This document shows, in pieces, positions 1-8,830 of a stretch of 64,000 bases of DNA. The notes under the pieces were generated by a model. It did no database searches. It was not told where the DNA came from and saw nothing but the letters and a program-made list of their open reading frames with translations. The DNA lies in contig CAIQWD010000089.1 of NCBI GenBank assembly GCA_903875445.1, positions 62,001 through 126,000 of the forward strand, read 5' to 3'. Source of the DNA: an uncultured delta proteobacterium (GTDB taxonomy: Bacteria > Desulfobacterota > Desulfobulbia > Desulfobulbales > Desulfocapsaceae). The position numbers and the translations under genes were made by a program. Numbering within the stretch: position 1 is the first letter of the stretch; each line of letters opens with the position of its first letter.

Positions 1-410
1 TCACCCTTCTCGGCACCGATATCTCGGATGCGGCTGTCTCCCAGGCGAGCTACGGAAAATACAACCGCTTCGAAATAGAACGAGGACTCGACAAAAAATA
101 CCTGCAAAAATTTTTCACACTCTTCGGCGACTCATGGAAGATCAAAGATGAAATCAGAGCGATGGTCAACTTTCGCAAACTCAATCTCATGCATCCTTTC
201 ACTGCCTTGGGAAAATTCGATATCATTTTCTGCCGAAACGTCGCCATCTACTTTACTCTTGAGGACAGGAAGAAGCTTTTCAATAAACTTGCCGACAGCC
301 TGGCTGATGATGGATATCTTGTCATCGGATCAACGGAGTCTCTTACCGGTGTATGTCCCAGGTTTATACCCAAACGACATCTCCGATCAATTTTTTACCA
401 AAAGCAATAA
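1..410 (+). CDS. cheR: CheR-type chemotaxis methyltransferase, C-terminal part (5' end outside window)
   Basis: An open frame enters from the left edge (first full codon at 3) and ends at 410. The readable 135 residues match the C-terminal half of CheR, which transfers methyl groups from S-adenosylmethionine to glutamates of chemoreceptors. Visible landmarks are GTDIS near the start, the NLMHPF stretch, the FDIIFCRNV strand typical of the SAM-binding fold, and the closing GxxxIGSTESL segment. The usual wording at the active region is FCRNVxIYF, and this is what is seen. The N-terminal all-helical domain is not in the window, so the start and total length are unknown. A response regulator gene follows 12 bases later on the same strand, so the two are probably co-transcribed. 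Confidence 0.88.
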   Translation, partial: TLLGTDISDAAVSQASYGKYNRFEIERGLDKKYLQKFFTLFGDSWKIKDEIRAMVNFRKLNLMHPFTALGKFDIIFCRNVAIYFTLEDRKKLFNKLADSLADDGYLVIGSTESLTGVCPRFIPKRHLRSIFYQKQ

Positions 411-422
411 AGAGGCATCCCC

Positions 423-992
423 ATGAAAAATCTATCTATTCTGGTTGTCGACGATGATCCCGTTATCAGGCGGCTTCTTGAGCAACGGTTAAAGAAAGAA
501 AATTACCAGGTCCAGGTGGCCGAAGACGGATATGTTGCGGAAAAAATGCTCGGGCAGCAGTTTTTTGATGTCGTTCTTACCGACCTGATGATGCCGGGCA
601 CGCTAGGTGGCATTGAAGTACTTGAAATAGCAAAAGATATTAACAGCAGAACAGAAGTGGTTCTGATCACTGCCCATTCGTCGGTGAATTCGGCTGTTGA
701 AGCGATGAAAAAAGGCGCTGTCGACTACCTGGAAAAACCGATTAATTTTGACGAACTTTTCCTGCGTCTCGACAAGATAGCCAATATGCAAACCATTCTG
801 CGCAGCGCCCAAGATTTACAAGTTGCCATGGATACAACGGAAAATGCAGCCTCGGAAACAATACAGAGCTTGGAAATGCAGGTTGCAAAAATGCGACAAA
901 CACTCGACGAGATCGAAACCATCCTCAGGGACGATCATCTTGCCGATTACAACAAGATTGCCAAGGCCCTGGATCTTGTCTGCGAGTCATAA
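423..992 (+). CDS. Response regulator, receiver plus C-terminal coiled coil
   Basis: A 189-residue protein. Residues 1-125 form a receiver domain with the acidic pair at D10-D12, a predicted phospho-acceptor D54 in VVLTDLMMPG, T83 in LITAHSS and K105 in YLEKP. All key residues are therefore present and it should be phosphorylated. Residues 130-189 contain no recognisable DNA-binding or enzymatic domain and look helical and heptad-like (SLEMQVAKMRQTLDEIETIL). Output is therefore probably by protein-protein contact. GAGG lies 7 bases before the ATG. The gene sits 12 bases behind the CheR end, which suggests a chemotaxis-like pathway. The cognate kinase is not evident; the kinases at 2491 and 6485 are candidates. 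Confidence 0.85.
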   Translation: MKNLSILVVDDDPVIRRLLEQRLKKENYQVQVAEDGYVAEKMLGQQFFDVVLTDLMMPGTLGGIEVLEIAKDINSRTEVVLITAHSSVNSAVEAMKKGAVDYLEKPINFDELFLRLDKIANMQTILRSAQDLQVAMDTTENAASETIQSLEMQVAKMRQTLDEIETILRDDHLADYNKIAKALDLVCES

Positions 993-1044
993 ACCGACAA
1001 ACAACTTTTCTCATTCGGCATCGGTCACAATCCGGGCAAACCGC

Positions 1045-2304
1045 TTACTTGGCAGCATCCCCGATTGCTTCCTTGAAACCCTTGGCAGATGCGGTTTGAG
1101 CACTGTCGAACATCGCCCCCTCTATCTTTGCCTCCGTCAAATCGGCCCCCGTCAAATCAGCTTTATAAAGATCGGCATTTTTCAAACTTGCCCGGCGCAA
1201 GTTGGCATTCAGCAGCAACGCGCCCTTCAGATTGGCGTTCTCCAAATCGGCCTTTTCAAGATTACAGCCGGTCAGATTAGCCTTTTCCAGGTCGGCACTG
1301 TCCAGATTTTTTCCGGCAAGATCAAGGCCTGAGAGATCGCAGCCAAAGCATTTCTTTTTATCAAGAAGAACCTGCAGATTGTCTTCTTTGCTCTTGCCCG
1401 CAACAGGGTTTTGTTGCGCCTTGGTTGCAGTTTGCGGAGCTGAAACGGTCGCCGCACTCTTAGTTTTTTGTTCGGACACACTTTCTTTCGGCATTTTCTC
1501 CGGAGTTGCAGTTACGGGTTCGACCGCCGCTTGTTTTTTTACCTCTTCTTTGACAGTAACCGGTGCTGTGACAGGAACTACGGCAATCTTCTCATCCTGT
1601 ACCGGGACATCGACTATCGCCTGTTGTACGAGAGCAACTTTTTTTTCAGTGGGTGCAGAAGAAAGAGAGGCAGAGGTTTGACTCTCTTTTTCGACCTTTT
1701 GCGGTTTTTCCGGCACTACCTCAGGTTTGGCCTCACTCACGGCGGCAACAGGGGCAGGCTCAATAAAATCCCGCCGCTCACCAACTTTCACCTCTCTTGT
1801 CTCGGGCTTTGGCTTGGGTTTTACAGGATCGGCGATGAACACTTCCTTTTTTACCTCAGTATCACCTGCTTCTTCATTTGATTTGGCGTCAATGAATTTC
1901 CCATCGACTCGCGCCCCTTGATGATAAGAGCTGTCTAGCGATGCCCCACGTAGATCGGCTCCTTGCAGATCGGCATCACTCAGATCGGTCCCGCCAAACA
2001 TTGCACCACGCAGGTTGGTATTTCGCAAATTAGCCCTCGTAAGATTAGTCAGAGAGATTTTTGCCGATGAAAGATCCGCTCCCTCCAAATCAGCATCGGC
2101 CAGATCCAGTCTGTTCAAGGTGAGGCCGGAAAGATCACAACCCTTACAACTTTTAGTTTTAACAAGTTTTTCCAAATTTTCCTGTGCCTTGGTGTTCTCG
2201 GTCGCACAGATCGGCCCGGCCGTATATATGGAAACGGGTAAGGTACAGGCCATAACCAGAATACTTGTTTGCAGATACTTTTTCATAGTAAACCCATTGC
2301 TCAT
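1045..2304 (-). CDS. Exported pentapeptide-repeat protein with two repeat blocks joined by a long linker
   Basis: About 419 residues. An N-terminal signal-like segment (MKKYLQTSILVMACTLPVSI) is followed by two blocks of A(D/N)Lxx pentapeptide repeats, at about residues 35-110 and 325-400. They are joined by a roughly 200-residue linker rich in Val, Lys, Pro and Glu. Each block opens with the same header: K-x-C-x-G-C-D-L-S-G-L, with a C-x2-C pair. Pentapeptide repeats fold as a right-handed four-sided beta helix. The function here is unknown. An upstream in-frame start at 2379 is rejected because a good sigma70 promoter (2375-2404) would place the transcript start near 2367. GGA lies a few bases before the chosen ATG. 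It converges with the response regulator gene ending at 992. Confidence 0.75.
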   Translation of the reverse strand: MSNGFTMKKYLQTSILVMACTLPVSIYTAGPICATENTKAQENLEKLVKTKSCKGCDLSGLTLNRLDLADADLEGADLSSAKISLTNLTRANLRNTNLRGAMFGGTDLSDADLQGADLRGASLDSSYHQGARVDGKFIDAKSNEEAGDTEVKKEVFIADPVKPKPKPETREVKVGERRDFIEPAPVAAVSEAKPEVVPEKPQKVEKESQTSASLSSAPTEKKVALVQQAIVDVPVQDEKIAVVPVTAPVTVKEEVKKQAAVEPVTATPEKMPKESVSEQKTKSAATVSAPQTATKAQQNPVAGKSKEDNLQVLLDKKKCFGCDLSGLDLAGKNLDSADLEKANLTGCNLEKADLENANLKGALLLNANLRRASLKNADLYKADLTGADLTEAKIEGAMFDSAQTASAKGFKEAIGDAAK

Positions 2305-2374
2305 ATTATTTCCACGTAGGTATTGTCGATAACAGTGCTGCCAATAGAGAAACCATTTCTGGCCAAAAAACGAA

Positions 2375-2404
2375 ACCATACAATATTTGGCAAAACAGTG
2401 TCAA
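2375..2404 (-). promoter_or_regulatory. Sigma70-type promoter of the pentapeptide-repeat gene
   Basis: On the minus strand TTGACA (2404-2399) is followed after 18 bases by TATGGT (2380-2375). Transcription would start near 2367, about 60 bases before the chosen start codon at 2304. The -35 box is perfect; the spacer is one base over the optimum. Confidence 0.55.
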
Positions 2405-2490
2405 GATAAGGATTTTTATCTGCAGAGCTCGCTCAACTTAGAAGTTGTTTTCCGCCTGGATTCTATCCACAGATTTACCAGGGGTTCGGT

Positions 2491-3777
2491 TTAGAGAGGG
2501 AGTTTGATAAAAAAAGTGGTCCCTTTGCCCACCGTCGACTCAAAGCTGAGTTCGCCCTGATGTTTATCGTGGACAATGGTCCGGGAGATGGCCAGCCCCT
2601 GACCGGAGCCGCGCCCCACCTCCTTGGTGGTGAAAAAGGGATCGAAGACCCGTTGCCGGACGCCTTCAGGAATACCACCACCGCTATCGGCAATCGAGAT
2701 GGTGATGACCTTGTCCACGCAGGACGTACTTATCCGGATTTTGCCCATCTCGCCGCTGTCTTTTTTCACATCGGCTATGGCATGGGCCGCATTCACCACC
2801 AGGTTGATGATAACTTGACCGATATCACCCGGATGAACCTGAACCGGCGGCAGCTCGCCAAAATCCGTCTCCATTTCCGCCACGTATTTGTAGGCGTTAT
2901 GACAAACGATCAGGCTATTGCTGATAATTTCATTGATATTGGCGGGATGTTTGGTTTCACCGGCGCCGGCATGGGCAAAGCCTTTGAGGCCGAGGACAAG
3001 CTTGGTTACCCGTTCTACCCCACCCATGGTCTGATCGAATGCTTTGGGCGTCTCCTCCTGAAGATATTCAAGATCGGCCTGATCTTCCAATTCTTCAATT
3101 TCATGAACAAATTTTTCGAATTGCGGTAATCCGACGACCGCCTCCTTCAATTGACCATACACGGCAATGAGGTTTTGCAGATCCTGAAAGCTCTCCCTGA
3201 GAAAGGACAGGTTACTGCCGATAAACTGAATGGGGGTATTAATTTCATGAGCAATTCCGGCTGACAGCTCACCAATCGATTCCAATTTCATACTGTGAAT
3301 TCGGTTGGCCTCTTTCAGCCGCTGTTCGGTGAGATTGCGAAAGGTCATCACTGCGCCGGTGATTTGATTATTCTCATCGCGGGTCGGACAAACAATATAA
3401 TCGGCTGAAAAGCTCGATCCGTTCTTGTGCCAAAATACATCGCCATCGACATGATGCGAAGAGCCGTCTTCAATCGCCGCAAAAGCAGGGCAGAAATCCC
3501 AGGGGTACTCACTGCCATCGCTCTGGCTGTGGTGGATGGTCTCATGTTTATGGCGGCCAATGAATTCCTCGGCCGACCAGCCGAGAGCTGTCAGAGCTGC
3601 AGTGTTAGCCTGAATGACCTTGCCTTCCCGATCGACCGTCACCACCGCGCCGTTCACCCAGCGAAGCATCATCGAATTCTGATAGCCCACCTGTTTGAGA
3701 GTCTCAAGCAAGCCTTCAATCTTTTTCTGGAGATGTGCGTAATCACTTGTTTCTTCCGTCGCCATCTTCTCCGTCAC
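2491..3777 (-). CDS. Soluble PAS-domain sensor histidine kinase
   Basis: A 428-residue protein without membrane segments. An N-terminal coiled segment (1-35) is followed by a PAS domain (about 38-155; AVVTVDREGKVIQANTAAL, then PAC-like FRNLTEQRLKEANRIHSM). The dimerisation/phosphoacceptor domain has H177 in SAGIAHEINTPIQF. The C-terminal ATPase domain has an N box (INLVVNAAHAIADV), a G1 box (DSGGGIPEGV) and a G2 box (GSGQGLAIS). It is predicted to autophosphorylate in response to a cytoplasmic signal. Its start overlaps the preceding response regulator gene by four bases (3774-3777), so they are translationally coupled and very likely partners. The H-box wording GIAHEINTP is shared with the kinase at 6485, suggesting the two are related. 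Confidence 0.9.
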   Translation of the reverse strand: MTEKMATEETSDYAHLQKKIEGLLETLKQVGYQNSMMLRWVNGAVVTVDREGKVIQANTAALTALGWSAEEFIGRHKHETIHHSQSDGSEYPWDFCPAFAAIEDGSSHHVDGDVFWHKNGSSFSADYIVCPTRDENNQITGAVMTFRNLTEQRLKEANRIHSMKLESIGELSAGIAHEINTPIQFIGSNLSFLRESFQDLQNLIAVYGQLKEAVVGLPQFEKFVHEIEELEDQADLEYLQEETPKAFDQTMGGVERVTKLVLGLKGFAHAGAGETKHPANINEIISNSLIVCHNAYKYVAEMETDFGELPPVQVHPGDIGQVIINLVVNAAHAIADVKKDSGEMGKIRISTSCVDKVITISIADSGGGIPEGVRQRVFDPFFTTKEVGRGSGQGLAISRTIVHDKHQGELSFESTVGKGTTFFIKLPL

Positions 3778-5000
3778 TCCTCTTTTTGTCCTTCTGTTTC
3801 AGTCTGTAAATTTTGGAGGCAGAGTTCTTGCCATTCCCCCACCCTGTCCTGCAGATCAAGTCCTTCCAATATCCGTAAATTCAATTCCATTCTTCGTCCG
3901 ATAATCTCCTCTGGACGGTTTCGGTAATAGAGGACGTTGGCGGCATGAACTGCCAAAGCCGGAGTAAAGGAGGTTACCGGATAACTGTCCAGGGCCGATT
4001 GAAAACAGATGGCTTCGATAATCGGGGTGGAAAAGCCCCACAGGCCGATGAGATAGGCTCCAATCGCGCTTTGACTTGCACCGAAAATGACCTGCTCGGC
4101 ATCCTGCAGGGAAATATTTTTCTCCTGGGCGACAGCAATCGCCTGCTTATACTTTTCCGGAAGATAGGAAACGAGAACCAATTTTCCTATATCATGCAGG
4201 GTTCCGGCAAGAAAAGCATTGCCGATCAGATCATTGTCTTGACTTTCCCGGGCGGCAATCGCTTTAGCAATCTTGCCGACGGTGAGACTATGGAACCAGA
4301 GTGTTTCCAGTGACAGGATAGTTGTCGGAATCTTGATTTGGGTGAATATTTCCAGCCCGAGCACCAACACCTTTATGGTTTCCAACCCCAATAATTGTAC
4401 CGCCCGAGTGGGACTGTCGACTTTCGAATAGATACCGAAAAAGGCTGAGTTGACCAGCTGGAGAACCTTGGCGCTCATGGCCATGTCCTGCTCGATGATC
4501 GCCCCCAACATGTCTATATTGACATCGACCGAGTTAATGATCTTTCGCAGTTTGTCGTAGGTAGCCGGGAGACTCGGCAAGGTGCCGATCTGCGAGATGA
4601 GATCCTTCAGGCCGCCATCGGAAAGAATATTCTGCAGGGCCGCTGTCTGTATGAGGATGGATTTCAGAAGTTCAGGGTCGCAGGGTTTGGCTAAAAACTG
4701 ATGTACCACCCCGATGGTGCGCATAATGGACTGCTCATCGGCCTGGCCGGTCAGCATTATCCTGATGGTATGCGGATATTGCTGCTGTATCTTTTCAAGC
4801 AGTTCGGCCCCATCCATGCCGGGCATACGCATATCGGAGATAACTACATCGTAACGATCCTCGGCCATCAACTCCAGTGCTTCACGGCCGCCGCCGGCAA
4901 AGTGCATGTCATAGTGATTGCGTAAGGATCTCAGCATTCTCCGCAAGCCATCGAGAATATTCGGCTCGTCATCAACAAAGAGTACCCTTTTCTTGTCCAT
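3774..5000 (-). CDS. Response regulator with HDOD output domain
   Basis: A 408-residue protein. The receiver (1-125) has D10/D11, phospho-acceptor D56 in DVVISDMRMPG, T in MLTGQADEQS, and K in FLAKPCDPELL. From about residue 145 an HDOD domain follows (IGTLPSLPATYDKL; DMAMSAKVLQLVNSAFFG; LLGLETIKVLVLGLEIF), with an HDIGK segment in FLAGTLHDIGKLVLVSYLPE. HDOD domains are HD-superfamily relatives that generally lack the full metal-binding set and mostly act by protein interaction in signalling. The gene is the middle one of a three-gene minus-strand operon: 49 bases behind the degenerate HD-GYP regulator and overlapping the kinase. Both regulators may be served by the same kinase. Confidence 0.88.
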   Translation of the reverse strand: MDKKRVLFVDDEPNILDGLRRMLRSLRNHYDMHFAGGGREALELMAEDRYDVVISDMRMPGMDGAELLEKIQQQYPHTIRIMLTGQADEQSIMRTIGVVHQFLAKPCDPELLKSILIQTAALQNILSDGGLKDLISQIGTLPSLPATYDKLRKIINSVDVNIDMLGAIIEQDMAMSAKVLQLVNSAFFGIYSKVDSPTRAVQLLGLETIKVLVLGLEIFTQIKIPTTILSLETLWFHSLTVGKIAKAIAARESQDNDLIGNAFLAGTLHDIGKLVLVSYLPEKYKQAIAVAQEKNISLQDAEQVIFGASQSAIGAYLIGLWGFSTPIIEAICFQSALDSYPVTSFTPALAVHAANVLYYRNRPEEIIGRRMELNLRILEGLDLQDRVGEWQELCLQNLQTETEGQKEE

Positions 5001-5049
5001 TCATATCCCCTTGGTTCTGTGACACTTCGGCTTGGCGGAGAGCAGCATT

Positions 5050-6183
5050 TTATTGCTTCACTCTGACTAAAATCGGCTCGTGAATTCCAACCTGGCGGGA
5101 AAAACTCTTTAACCCTTGAAGGAGCGCCCACGTCACCTCCATGCCCTTCGGGGCAATCAACGCGCCATTCGAAGCCTTGATATCCTGTTCGACAACCATG
5201 CCTACCTCCATGTCCTTCAGCTCAATCGACAGGGTAAGTTCGTGTTCACTGTCGAGTTTCAGTTGGGATAGGATTGCTATCATTTCAGGATTATACGCAC
5301 CGGTTTGTTCCTCGAATTGGCGAAGAATCTGCGGACGTTTTATGCCACGATGGCGCAGGGTATCGAAGTCCCCGGCAAGCTTCAGAAGCTGTGCACCAAG
5401 GCAGATATCTTCGTTCAAATCCTGGAAGCCGGCGAATGCCTCGTACGGCAGAAATTGATGGGCAATAATTTTTGCTACTGTTTCAAGACGGGGAATTTTT
5501 TCGAGAAGTTTGGCGCCGACCAGCGGATGGTTTTTATAGATCGCCTCTTCATCCTGGTCGATGGCCTGGTTGGCAAATATTTTATTGAGAATATCAGTTG
5601 GTATTGTGATACAACCGATCTGCGACATAAGGGCGGCAATTTCAAATTGCCAGATATTGGTGAGCTGCAAAAGCCTGGCAAACTCAACAACCAAGTCCTT
5701 GATCCGTAAGGCACTACTGAAGGCAATAGGATTTGCCAAACTGAGCACCTCCGAGAGAACGGTGATACTCCCTTTCAAGGTTTTATTGAGCAGTTCCTTC
5801 TCGGCGGTGATAAGGCGGTATTGGCGCACGGCCAGGGCCAGAGCCATGGCCAAGGTAGGGGTCGGGCAGGGTTTATTTAAAAATCTGAAGATTGCACCTT
5901 TGTTTACCGCCTCAATGGCTGTTTCTTGATCGGCATTACCGGTGAGCATCAGACGGACGGTTTCGGGATAGATATCCTTGACCGTCGTCAGCAGCTGGAT
6001 TCCGTCCATGACCGGCATACGCATATCCGAGACAATGACCGCAAAAGGCCCGTCTTTTCTGAGAACATCTAAAGCCTCAGTGCCACCGCAAGCCGTAAAT
6101 ACCTCAAAACGCTTGCGTAATTCCCGTTTGATCGATTGAAGGATGTTTTCTTCATCATCAACGAAGAGGATTTTATCACTCAT
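5050..6183 (-). CDS. Response regulator with degenerate HD-GYP-like output domain
   Basis: A 377-residue protein. The receiver (1-120) has D9/D10, D53 in VIVSDMRMPVMDG, T81 in LMLTGNADQ and K104 in FLNKPCPTP, all intact. Residues about 135-320 align by eye with HD-GYP c-di-GMP phosphodiesterases: ALMSQIGCITIPTDIL in place of ALLHDIGKIGIPDxIL, then NHPLVGAKLLEKI, VAKIIAHQF and GDFDTL. The metal-binding HD pair has become S187-Q188, the lysine of HDIGK is C191, and the HHE signature reads H242-Q243-F244. Catalysis is therefore unlikely. A C-terminal extension (about 310-377) resembles a small beta domain. First gene of the operon with the HDOD regulator and the kinase. Confidence 0.8.
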   Translation of the reverse strand: MSDKILFVDDEENILQSIKRELRKRFEVFTACGGTEALDVLRKDGPFAVIVSDMRMPVMDGIQLLTTVKDIYPETVRLMLTGNADQETAIEAVNKGAIFRFLNKPCPTPTLAMALALAVRQYRLITAEKELLNKTLKGSITVLSEVLSLANPIAFSSALRIKDLVVEFARLLQLTNIWQFEIAALMSQIGCITIPTDILNKIFANQAIDQDEEAIYKNHPLVGAKLLEKIPRLETVAKIIAHQFLPYEAFAGFQDLNEDICLGAQLLKLAGDFDTLRHRGIKRPQILRQFEEQTGAYNPEMIAILSQLKLDSEHELTLSIELKDMEVGMVVEQDIKASNGALIAPKGMEVTWALLQGLKSFSRQVGIHEPILVRVKQ

Positions 6184-6394
6184 CTTTATCCATTATCGGT
6201 TGAAGAAAGAGGATGGTATTTTGAACAGCAAAATGCCTTCATCAAAGTATCTTAATTTTTATGATAATAGTCAAATTTCTTGAGACTTTTTTCTTGTCGA
6301 GAGAAATTTAAACCCTCAAACATCGGCAGCTTCGCCGCAAGGATGATCAATGACAGTGCGGCTGGTATTTTACGACTTTTGTATAAAATAGTTC

Positions 6395-6424
6395 TTGGCA
6401 TTCTTACTGTCCAACACCTACAAT
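6395..6424 (+). promoter_or_regulatory. Probable sigma70-type promoter for the membrane histidine kinase
   Basis: TTGGCA (6395-6400), an 18-base spacer, then TACAAT (6419-6424). Transcription would begin near 6431, about 54 bases before the GTG start at 6485. It lies in the roughly 300-base gap between divergent genes (6184-6484). No clear promoter for the minus-strand regulator operon was identified in the rest of that gap, which is AT-rich and holds no open frame worth calling. Confidence 0.45.
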
Positions 6425-6484
6425 ATCTGTAGAACTTTTGGGGTTTTCTGCCAATCCCGTTACTGCTGACAGGAGTCAAGAACT

Positions 6485-8824
6485 GTGCGCAACGCCCTCA
6501 AGAAACTCCGCACATCAATGTCACTTACCACCGGTGTCGTTGTCATCCTGTTGGTTACCACAATTCTTTTCCAGGCCGCTGTAGGCGCATTCTTTTATAA
6601 CCAACAATATACATCGCAGCATAAGGATCTTGAAAGTCAAGTCCAACAGCTCAGCGAGCAAGCGGCTCGCACTCTGGCTCACCCTCTGTGGATTATGGAT
6701 ACTGCGCAAGTCGGGCAGATAGTCCACAACTTTACCCTCATCCCCTCTGTGTATCGAATATCCGTCACTGATGAAAATGGCAAGACTATCTACAGCAAAA
6801 TTCTCGGCAGCATGAATGACCACAGAGATACCGTCAAGGCGCCACGGCGAGAGATCGTCCATGTCGAAACGGTTCTCGGTTTTGTCGAGGTGGAACTTTC
6901 TACGGAACAGGCCAATAACAGCCTGCATCACTATCTTATCAGCTTACTTGCCAGCATTTTTGTCTTAACCTGTGTACAGGTGATGACCCTTTACCTGCTC
7001 TTCAAAGAAACAATAATCTCCTCGATCAAAGCCATCGAAAATTACGCCGCCGCAATCAGCTCCGAGACCATCACCCTGCCGGAGCCTCCCAGAGCAATTT
7101 TCACCAAGGAACTGACAAATCTCCGCCAATCTATTGTTGTCATGGTGACTGCCCTGCTGAATTCCGAAAAAGGATATCGCTCAATCTTTGAGAATTCGCT
7201 GGAAGGGATATTTCAAACTTCTCTTAATGGCAGTTTTATCAAAGCGAATCCGGCCCTCACCGGCATGCTGGGGTACAGTTCGTCCGAAGATCTGCGCGCC
7301 TCTTTCACCGATATCGGTCATCAGCTCTTTCTCGATGGTACCGAACGCCGGGAACTGATTGCCGACGTAACGGAGAAGGGCTACGTCACCCGCCGCGAGA
7401 TAGCCCTGCGTCACAGAGAGGGCCACACTATTTACTGCTTAATTTCACTCTATGCGATCCGCAATGAACAGGGAGAAATCAAGCATCTCGAAGGTTCCCT
7501 CATCGATATTTCCGAGAGAATAAAAGCGGAAGAACAGTTGGCCAGTCTCAATCACAATCTTGAAAACCTGATTGAACAACGCACAGAACAGCTTAATCGC
7601 CGCAACACCGAGTTGATTGCCAGTGAAGAACGTTACCGCAACCTGGTGGAAACCATTCAAGAAGGGATACTGACCGTCGACCATGAAGGTCGGCTAACCT
7701 TTGTCAATAAACAGATGAGCACTATGCTCGGACTCGATCCGCCGGACATGATCGGCAAAAATTTTCTCGATTTTATCGATGTCCTCCTAAGGGATAACTT
7801 CATCGCCAAACTGAGTGTCCCAAGCGGGCAATCTGCCGATCGATTTGAAATGACCTTCGCCCGTGCCGACGATCACAACGTCCATACCCTGATCAGCCCG
7901 ACCATCCTCTATAACACGGATGGCAGCTATAAAGGCGCCTTTGCGGTAGTGACGGATATTACCACCCTCAAACAGCTGCAAACCCGGCTGCTGCATGCGC
8001 AAAAGCTGGAATCAATCGGCCAGCTTGCCGCCGGTATTGCCCACGAGATCAACACCCCCACCCAGTATGTCGGCAATAATGTCGGTTTCCTTGAGGATGC
8101 CTTTAAGGAAACCCTGGAAGTTCTTGCCGCCCATGAATCGCTCTTCGCCGCGATTAAGAATGGAGAAGCATCAGCCACAGCTTTACAAGCGATCGAAGAG
8201 AGCCGAGAGCGCCTGCAGATCGAATCCCTCATCGCTGAGGTACCGTCCGCCTTCCGCGACACCTTCGAAGGAATCAACCGGATAACCAAAATAGTCAGTT
8301 CAGTGAAACGTTTTGCGCATCCCGGCAAGGATTCCACCGCGCCCACCGACCTGAATGAGGCCATCATCAGCACCATCACTGTGTCAACCAACGAGTGGAA
8401 ATACGTCGCCGATATCGATACCGACCTGGATCCTGCCCTGCCTCAGGTGCCCTGTATCGTTTCAGCTATCAATCAGGTAATTTTAAATGTGATTGTCAAT
8501 GCCGCCCATGCCATCGCCGACATCACCGAAAATGGCGGCAAGGGAAAAGGGAAAATTACCATCCGGACGAGGAATTGTGACGATTTTGTGGAAATCAGGG
8601 TGAGCGACACCGGGAGCGGCATCCCCGAAAACATAAAAAACCGGATCTTCGATCCCTTTTTCACCACTAAGGATGTAGGCAAGGGAACCGGTCAGGGTCT
8701 GGCAATCGCTAGGGCTATAATTACTGAAACGCACCACGGCAGTATTGAATTTGAAAGCAACCCGGGGTGCGGCACGACCTTTATCATCCGGCTGCCGTTG
8801 GCCAAAACTGGTGGGGCTTCGTAA
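6485..8824 (+). CDS. Membrane-bound PAS-PAS sensor histidine kinase
   Basis: A 779-residue kinase. Two transmembrane helices (about 15-37 and 150-172) flank a periplasmic sensor region of about 110 residues. A PAS domain (about 230-345) is followed by a coiled coil (LNHNLENLIEQRTEQLNRRN), a second PAS (about 375-495), a phosphoacceptor domain with H520 in AAGIAHEINTPTQY, and an ATPase domain with N box (LNVIVNAAHAIADI), DTGSGIP and GTGQGLAIA. There is no fused receiver. The GTG start is chosen because AGGAG lies 9 bases upstream; an ATG 33 bases later is the alternative. The cognate regulator is not adjacent: the next gene (PilZ) converges on it with only 6 bases between the stops. The core resembles that of the kinase at 2491. 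Confidence 0.9.
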   Translation: MRNALKKLRTSMSLTTGVVVILLVTTILFQAAVGAFFYNQQYTSQHKDLESQVQQLSEQAARTLAHPLWIMDTAQVGQIVHNFTLIPSVYRISVTDENGKTIYSKILGSMNDHRDTVKAPRREIVHVETVLGFVEVELSTEQANNSLHHYLISLLASIFVLTCVQVMTLYLLFKETIISSIKAIENYAAAISSETITLPEPPRAIFTKELTNLRQSIVVMVTALLNSEKGYRSIFENSLEGIFQTSLNGSFIKANPALTGMLGYSSSEDLRASFTDIGHQLFLDGTERRELIADVTEKGYVTRREIALRHREGHTIYCLISLYAIRNEQGEIKHLEGSLIDISERIKAEEQLASLNHNLENLIEQRTEQLNRRNTELIASEERYRNLVETIQEGILTVDHEGRLTFVNKQMSTMLGLDPPDMIGKNFLDFIDVLLRDNFIAKLSVPSGQSADRFEMTFARADDHNVHTLISPTILYNTDGSYKGAFAVVTDITTLKQLQTRLLHAQKLESIGQLAAGIAHEINTPTQYVGNNVGFLEDAFKETLEVLAAHESLFAAIKNGEASATALQAIEESRERLQIESLIAEVPSAFRDTFEGINRITKIVSSVKRFAHPGKDSTAPTDLNEAIISTITVSTNEWKYVADIDTDLDPALPQVPCIVSAINQVILNVIVNAAHAIADITENGGKGKGKITIRTRNCDDFVEIRVSDTGSGIPENIKNRIFDPFFTTKDVGKGTGQGLAIARAIITETHHGSIEFESNPGCGTTFIIRLPLAKTGGAS

Positions 8825-8830
8825 ATGTTG

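Noticed and set aside
2326-2335. GTCGATAA on the plus strand as a sigma28 -10 box
   Set aside because: No -35 box at the right distance and no plus-strand gene after it.
2305-2379. Longer start of the pentapeptide protein at 2379
   Set aside because: It would overlap a good sigma70 promoter and adds 25 residues with no signal-peptide character before the real signal peptide.
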